Of a stretch of DNA of 64,000 nucleotides, positions 59,906-64,000 are shown piece after piece. Both the position numbers and the translations under genes were made by a program. The stretch spans positions 124,001-188,000 of the forward strand of contig CAYMPH010000007.1 of the NCBI GenBank assembly GCA_964392365.1. Direction: 5' to 3'. Numbering within the stretch: the first letter of the stretch is position 1; each line of letters begins with the position of its first letter. The notes beneath the pieces are model-generated. The model saw only the letters and a program-made list of their open reading frames with translations, ran no database searches and was not told the origin of the DNA. This DNA comes from CAYMPH01 sp964392365 (GTDB lineage: Bacteria > Spirochaetota > UBA4802 > UBA5550).

Positions 59906-60833
59906 GTAACTCCCTTTGCTGATCGTTATTCCGATCTACTTTATATTTTCTTATTCTGATTTCATTACCCTTGGTATTCCAGCTGACTTCATCCATATGG
60001 ATTCGAACAATTAATAGACCCCTTCCGCTGTTCAATAAAAAATTCTCAGGATCACGCGCATCCGGAAGTGATTTATGATCAAAACCGTTTCCTTCATCTG
60101 TAATTGTATATTCAACATAATCCATAGTCAGCTCAGAAGAAATTGTAAGCATTCTGTTTTTGTATTTATTTTTAAAGCGTCTTTTCTCAATCTCATCATT
60201 GAATCTTTTAATTCCGCCCTTTTCCCTTACAACAGATGGAATTTCAAGATTGCCGTGAAACATGGAGTTGCTGATTGCCTCTCTGAGTGCAAGAGTAATA
60301 TTTTCAGATGAGGTTCCGTTGAATAATCCGGATGGAGCAAGATCTCTTGTAAGAACCGAACAGATAGGATTTATCAGAGATGGATCAACCGGAATTTTAT
60401 ATATATATTTTTCATATCTGACAAATCTTGAAAATCCTTCAGCCAGTTTTTTTTCATACTTGTCTCTGAGGATCGTTCTTACTGAAGAAATTACATCATT
60501 AATATCAAAAGGTTTTCTGATAAAATTACTTGCTCCGTACCTTAAAGCGGATATAGCGTCCTCAACATTACCATGTCCTGTTATTATCAGAACAGGTATC
60601 GGATCTTCCTGGCCCTGCACCCTTCTCAGCAATTCAATGCCGTCCATCTTTCTGAGCTTAACGTCAGTAATTATCAGATCAATGGTTTCTCCGTTTTTTA
60701 TCAGATATAACAGATCCTCGGCTTTTTCAAGCGATATCACATTATATCCGGCTCTGGAAAGCTTGCTCTGAAGAGCATATCTGATGAGCTCCTCATTGTC
60801 AACTACTGCTATGTTTGCTGGTAACTGAGTCAT
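59889..60833 (-). CDS. Response regulator receiver fused to an RsbW-like ATPase domain
   Basis: This encodes 314 residues. The receiver domain (1-120) has V-V-D-N-E at the acidic pocket, the phospho-acceptor Asp in I-I-T-D-V-K, the conserved Thr in I-I-T-G-H-G and Lys in I-R-K-P-F. Residues 160-305 are a GHKL ATPase of the anti-sigma/HATPase_c_2 kind: L-R-E-A-I-S-N-S-M-F-H-G-N (N-box), D-E-G-N-G-F-D (G1) and G-R-G-L-L-I-V-R (G2). Phosphorylation may control a partner-switching kinase. It sits six bases after ribBA and is translationally coupled to mtnA. Confidence 0.85.
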   Translation of the reverse strand: MTQLPANIAVVDNEELIRYALQSKLSRAGYNVISLEKAEDLLYLIKNGETIDLIITDVKLRKMDGIELLRRVQGQEDPIPVLIITGHGNVEDAISALRYGASNFIRKPFDINDVISSVRTILRDKYEKKLAEGFSRFVRYEKYIYKIPVDPSLINPICSVLTRDLAPSGLFNGTSSENITLALREAISNSMFHGNLEIPSVVREKGGIKRFNDEIEKRRFKNKYKNRMLTISSELTMDYVEYTITDEGNGFDHKSLPDARDPENFLLNSGRGLLIVRIHMDEVSWNTKGNEIRIRKYKVDRNNDQQRELLDAYN

Positions 60834-60839
60834 ACTGAT

Positions 60840-62045
60840 TTATTGATTTCCAAGAATCAAGTGCCCCATTTTATCACGTTTAGTTTTAAGATATTTCATG
60901 TTTTTATCACCGGCCTCAATCTCAATCGGGACCCGTTCAACTATTTCAAGACCATATCCCTCAAGACCTATAACTTTTGTCATATTATTTGTGAGCAGTT
61001 TTATTTTATGAAGGCCCAGATCAACAAGAATCTGAGCTCCGATACCATAATCACGAAGATCAGCCGGAAAACCAAGTTTAATATTTGCTTCTACTGTATC
61101 CATTCCCTGATCCTGAAGATTATAAGCCTTTATTTTATTTTCAAGGCCGATACCTCTGCCTTCCTGCCTCATATAAAGGATTACACCTTCACCTTCCTGC
61201 TCTATTTTTTCCATTGCCTTATGCAGCTGGGAACCGCAGTCGCATCTGCTTGATCCGAACACATCCCCTGTTAGACATTCAGAATGCACCCTTACGAGAA
61301 TATTTTCCTTTCCGGATACATTCCCCTTCACAAGTGCAATGTGAGGAGTTTCACTTACTTCGGATTCGTATGTGATAATTTCAAATTCGCCGTAAGCAGT
61401 CGGAAGCGAAGCGGTTGCTGTACGCTTCACAAGACGTTCTATTCTCTGTCTGTATTTGATTAATTCAGATATGGTGGAAATTTTAAGACCATGCTTTTCA
61501 GCAAATTTATCAATGTCCGGCCTGCGCGCCATAGTGCCGTCTTCATTTAAAATTTCACAAATAACAGCTGCCGGATAAAGGCCTGCAAGTTTTGCAATAT
61601 CAACTGATGCTTCAGTATGTCCTGCTCTGACAAGAACACCGCCCTTTCGTGTTGCTAGTGGAAATATATGTCCGGGTTTTCTTAAATCAGTTTCGTTGGT
61701 TTCAGGATTTATCAGAACCTCTACAGTTCTTGCCCTGTCATGCGCTGATATTCCGGTTGTGGCCCCTTCTCTTGCGTCGACAGATACAGTAAAGGCTGTT
61801 CCGTACTTGTCGCTGTTCTGGTCAACCATCAAAGGAAGATTCAGCTCTTTTACCCTTTCAATTTGAAGAGGAACGCAAATCAGTCCTCTGCCTTGAGAAG
61901 CCATAAAATTAATAATCTCAGGTGTACAGAACTGGGCTGCTACAATAAGATCGCCCTCATTTTCCCTGTCCTCATTATCAACGAGAATTATCATCTTCCC
62001 GTTTCTGATTTCTTCTATTACCTCAGGGATACTGCTTGATTTCAT
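60840..62045 (-). CDS. ribBA: Bifunctional 3,4-dihydroxy-2-butanone-4-phosphate synthase / GTP cyclohydrolase II
   Basis: This encodes 401 residues from the ATG at 62045, preceded by gggag; a longer reading starts at 62078 but lacks a site. RibB (1-200) shows D-N-E-D-R-E-N-E-G-D and G-H-T-E-A-S. RibA follows with V-R-V-H-S-E-C-L-T-G-D, the zinc cysteines in C-D-C-G-S-Q-L and R-Q-E-G-R-G-I-G-L, then D-T-V-E-A-N. It feeds both branches of riboflavin synthesis. The other rib genes are not in the window. No FMN riboswitch is evident upstream. Confidence 0.95.
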   Translation of the reverse strand: MKSSSIPEVIEEIRNGKMIILVDNEDRENEGDLIVAAQFCTPEIINFMASQGRGLICVPLQIERVKELNLPLMVDQNSDKYGTAFTVSVDAREGATTGISAHDRARTVEVLINPETNETDLRKPGHIFPLATRKGGVLVRAGHTEASVDIAKLAGLYPAAVICEILNEDGTMARRPDIDKFAEKHGLKISTISELIKYRQRIERLVKRTATASLPTAYGEFEIITYESEVSETPHIALVKGNVSGKENILVRVHSECLTGDVFGSSRCDCGSQLHKAMEKIEQEGEGVILYMRQEGRGIGLENKIKAYNLQDQGMDTVEANIKLGFPADLRDYGIGAQILVDLGLHKIKLLTNNMTKVIGLEGYGLEIVERVPIEIEAGDKNMKYLKTKRDKMGHLILGNQ

Positions 62046-62177
62046 AAAAAATCTCCCGGAAAAATCAATTTTTTTCAATTAAATTTGCAGTTGCTTTATA
62101 GTCAAGATATTTTACCGGATAAAAAATAGTATTCTGCAGCAGAAGATGGAGGGAGGTCACACGGTAGGAGACTATAG

Positions 62178-62314
62178 GGGGTCAGAGCATGATTTATCAT
62201 TTATCGTTATTTGGGGCCAGAGCTTATTCACAAATTCCCGAATAATATCTTTTTATATACATTTTTAAAGATGTATATAATTATTTTTTATATTATTCCG
62301 ATGCTCTGACCCCG
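62178..62314. mobile_element. 137-bp inverted-repeat element with GGGGTCAGAGCAT ends (REP/MITE-like)
   Basis: GGGGTCAGAGCAT (62178-62190) and ATGCTCTGACCCC (62302-62314) are perfect 13-bp terminal inverted repeats. Inside, TATATACAT (62254-62262) and ATGTATATA (62271-62279) form another hairpin, and GGGGCCAGAGCTT (62213-62225) is an imperfect third copy of the end motif. There is no gene inside. Such ends resemble, from memory, those of REP elements moved by Y1 (TnpA-REP) transposases. Confidence 0.6.
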
Positions 62315-62357
62315 GTTAAAATAAATATCCATATAAAAAAAATAAATAGACCCGATT

Positions 62358-62388
62358 AAAAAAATCCCCCTTATTGAAGGGGGATTTA
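62358..62388 (-). terminator. Rho-independent terminator of the acid phosphatase gene
   Basis: AATCCCCC (62363-62370) pairs with GGGGGATT (62379-62386) over an 8-base loop; on the minus strand seven T follow. It lies about 40 bases past the stop at 62428. Confidence 0.85.
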
Positions 62389-62427
62389 TAACTAAATATT
62401 CAATTTATTATTCTCAGGATTTATAAA

Positions 62428-63123
62428 TCATTTAGGAGCCTTTTCATTTATTTCAGCTTTAACAGCCTCAAGGTCTGCCTGAAACTTCGGGCTTTTTATT
62501 AATTCTCGAGCAATAGCCTGACCAAGAACCCTTCCGCCGTAAATATCTATAGGATGATGAGCTCCAGCTATGACTCTATACCAGCCTACATTATATCCGA
62601 ATTTAAGAAGTTCATCCTTTTTTTCAGGAAAAATCTCAGCAAGAACTGCTGCATAGACCATACCGCGGGAAGCATGTCCGCTGGGATAGCTAAGAGTTTC
62701 CTCTTTCTCAATAACGGGAATTGTTTTATCAACATCATACGGACGTTTTCGTTTCCAGTAGTTCTTGCCTATATTTGTAACTCGTTTTGTTTCTTTTTCT
62801 ACATTCTTAAAGAATGCAACAGTAACAGGAAAAGAAGATTCCTTAAACCACGAACCGATAACAGGAGAGTATGTAAAGAAATCCAGTTTGATCTGGGATT
62901 TAGCCATTACAACATCTGCTTTAGTTCTCGTAGAGCTGATGCGTTTTGTTGCAGCAAGATCAGCTTTCTGCTCCGGTGTGCCGTCAGCCGGAGGTGCAGT
63001 AATAAGAGTAATAACATCAGGATTGCCTTCTGTCAGATATCCCGGAATATTTTCAGAAACAAGCGGTACAGTAAATAAAAGAATAAAAAGTATGATTGAT
63101 TTCACATAAAAATTTCTATTCAT
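62428..63123 (-). CDS. PAP2-family acid phosphatase (class A type), exported
   Basis: This encodes 231 residues with a signal peptide (1-23, ending V-S-E). The three-part phosphatase signature is complete: K-R-K-R-P-Y (the K-x6-R-P part), P-S-G-H-A-S-R, and G-W-Y-R-V-I-A-G-A-H-H-P-I-D. Class A non-specific acid phosphatases release phosphate from organic esters in the periplasm. The start has ggag at a good distance. It is a single gene closed by its own terminator. Confidence 0.88.
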   Translation of the reverse strand: MNRNFYVKSIILFILLFTVPLVSENIPGYLTEGNPDVITLITAPPADGTPEQKADLAATKRISSTRTKADVVMAKSQIKLDFFTYSPVIGSWFKESSFPVTVAFFKNVEKETKRVTNIGKNYWKRKRPYDVDKTIPVIEKEETLSYPSGHASRGMVYAAVLAEIFPEKKDELLKFGYNVGWYRVIAGAHHPIDIYGGRVLGQAIARELIKSPKFQADLEAVKAEINEKAPK

Positions 63124-63214
63124 AGCTTTCTCCTGTATTTAAAACTCTATTTAAATTAATAAATATTTTCTTTATTCTCAAATTATACTGATTTATATTT
63201 ACGTCAAATAATAT

Positions 63215-64000
63215 TTAACTATTTTCGCCATGCCCAGGTTTAGGACGTTTTGTACTCCCGTATGATTTAACATCTCCGGAAGAAGCCGGTTTTCCATATG
63301 ATTTTCTTTCACCGGAGGACGACGACTTCCCATAAGGTTTCCTATCACCTGAAGATGACGATTTGCCATATGACCTTCCAGATCCTGAAGATGATGAAGA
63401 CGATTTGCCGTATGGTTTTTTACCATCCTGAAATCGCGGTTTTTTTCTGTCATACGGTCTGCCGCTGCTTTGCCTTGAAGCTGATTCTGCATCAAATTTC
63501 TGTGTTTCATCATAACCTGAATACTTTGCTGTCTCCATGGTCATCTTGATAAGAGCAGCTGCTATATCCATTGAAGTATGATCATCTGATATTAAATTTT
63601 CAACCATATTAACGTATTTCGCCAGAGATCCCTTTTCAACTGTGGATTTTATTTTTGCTTCAAGATCTTTTATTCTTGTACTGTCAAGATCGCTGATGGT
63701 TGGAATCTGTTTGCGTACTATTGTAATACCGTTTGTTTTTTCAATTCTTTTAATGCTGTAAATCAATCTGCCTGATACGAAAGTGAACGCCTTTCCGCTT
63801 TTCCCTGCACGACCCGTTCTTCCGATTCTATGTATATAATCTTCATCATCGCGAGGCAAATCATAATTAAACACAGCACCAACATCATTAACATCAATAC
63901 CGCGTCCTGCAACATCTGTTGCAACAAGAATCTCAACTGTCCCATTTCTGAATCCATTCATTACCTTGTCGCGCTGTTTCTGATTCAAATCTCCATGAAG
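63215..64000 (-). CDS. DEAD-box ATP-dependent RNA helicase, C-terminal part
   Basis: The gene enters from the right edge; 261 codons are visible. They include H-G-D-L-N-Q-K-Q-R, motif V (A-T-D-V-A-G-R-G-I-D-V) and motif VI (H-R-I-G-R-T-G-R-A-G), placing it in the DeaD/RhlE type. After a short helical region, the last ~90 residues are a low-complexity tail of repeats like S-Y-G-K-S-S-S-S-G and K-P-Y-G-K, rich in S, G, K, Y and R, which probably binds RNA. Such enzymes help ribosome assembly and cold growth. Confidence 0.92.
   Translation of the reverse strand, partial: LHGDLNQKQRDKVMNGFRNGTVEILVATDVAGRGIDVNDVGAVFNYDLPRDDEDYIHRIGRTGRAGKSGKAFTFVSGRLIYSIKRIEKTNGITIVRKQIPTISDLDSTRIKDLEAKIKSTVEKGSLAKYVNMVENLISDDHTSMDIAAALIKMTMETAKYSGYDETQKFDAESASRQSSGRPYDRKKPRFQDGKKPYGKSSSSSSGSGRSYGKSSSSGDRKPYGKSSSSGERKSYGKPASSGDVKSYGSTKRPKPGHGENS

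Larger units (their letters stand above)
62046..62427. other. 382-base intergenic region holding a palindromic element and a terminator
   Basis: Apart from the repeat element at 62178-62314 and the terminator at 62358-62388, the region holds a GGAGGGAGG-rich stretch near 62148 and AT-rich DNA. No ORF longer than about 18 codons is seen. The ribBA promoter must lie in the left part, before 62150. Confidence 0.4.

Noticed and set aside
62046..62150. FMN riboswitch before ribBA
   Set aside because: No RFN-like conserved blocks are visible in the 100 bases upstream of the start.
62189..62245. Short ATG frame (about 18 codons) inside the 137-bp element
   Set aside because: It has no ribosome site and runs through the repeat; there is no similarity to a known peptide.
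63215..63420. Tandem DNA repeats that look like a CRISPR or satellite array
   Set aside because: They encode the S/G/K/Y-rich tail of the helicase in frame; spacing is that of protein repeats, with no unique spacers.

Overview
The window comes from a low-GC (roughly one-third G+C by eye), Gram-negative spirochaete-like bacterium. The evidence is two tandem genes for FlaA-type flagellar filament sheath proteins, a roughly 900-residue GreA-type elongation factor with a long helical N-terminal half, many short lipoproteins, and small signalling proteins (STAS, cNMP-binding, HD-GYP, receiver plus ATPase). I cannot assign genus or order from sequence alone. Coding density is high and genes sit on both strands in short co-directional runs. 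There is no rRNA, prophage, CRISPR array or intact transposase.

Layout. 1-4.6 kb: 3' end of radA; two paralogous outer-membrane beta-barrel genes flanking a CbiM/NikM-type metal transporter gene; a BrnT/BrnA toxin-antitoxin pair. 4.6-7.2 kb (minus): aconitase and a cysteine-rich protein. 7.4-13.6 kb (plus): a full branched-chain amino-acid type ABC transporter (livKHMGF) followed by a phenylacetate-CoA ligase. 13.6-19.2 kb (minus): two unknown genes, tRNA-Leu(CAG), the giant GreA-like gene and two flaA genes. 19.5-28.2 kb (minus): a complete tryptophan operon trpE-GD-C-F-B-A behind two tandem 18-bp palindromes, then pabA and a pabB-pabC fusion. 28.4-36.3 kb: metF, signal peptidase I, a cNMP-binding protein, a potassium channel, a PepT-like peptidase, a STAS protein, a FecR lipoprotein and a degenerate ADP-ribosylglycohydrolase. 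36.3-40.8 kb: an exported protein of unknown function, an M23 peptidase, and a three-gene operon (DUF39, UPF0280, NIL-ferredoxin) matching the sulfide-dependent homocysteine pathway of methanogens. 40.8-46.4 kb: SH3 lipoproteins, amidase, pgsA, an rRNA pseudouridine synthase, tmk and a ComEA-like protein. 46.5-53.9 kb (minus): a membrane sulfatase-like enzyme, two tandem HD-GYP variants with duplicated promoters, small exported proteins and class II aldolase. 54-64 kb: tRNA-Asp(GTC), a hybrid histidine kinase, and a minus-strand run ribBA - response regulator/ATPase - mtnA - nitroreductase - lipoprotein - adenosine-kinase-like gene, then an acid phosphatase and the 3' part of a DEAD-box helicase gene.

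How the genes fit together. The chorismate-using genes (trp, pab) are clustered. Folate and methionine metabolism is represented by pab, metF, the DUF39/UPF0280/NIL operon, mtnA and a PfkB kinase. CbiM could supply cobalt or nickel. Envelope and signalling genes fill the rest. The most notable candidates are the porin-cbiM-porin locus with a shared upstream 18-bp element, the homocysteine operon in a spirochaete, the ADP-ribosylglycohydrolase homologue that has lost its metal ligands, the trp operator pair, the duplicated HD-GYP genes, and three small palindromic repeat elements.
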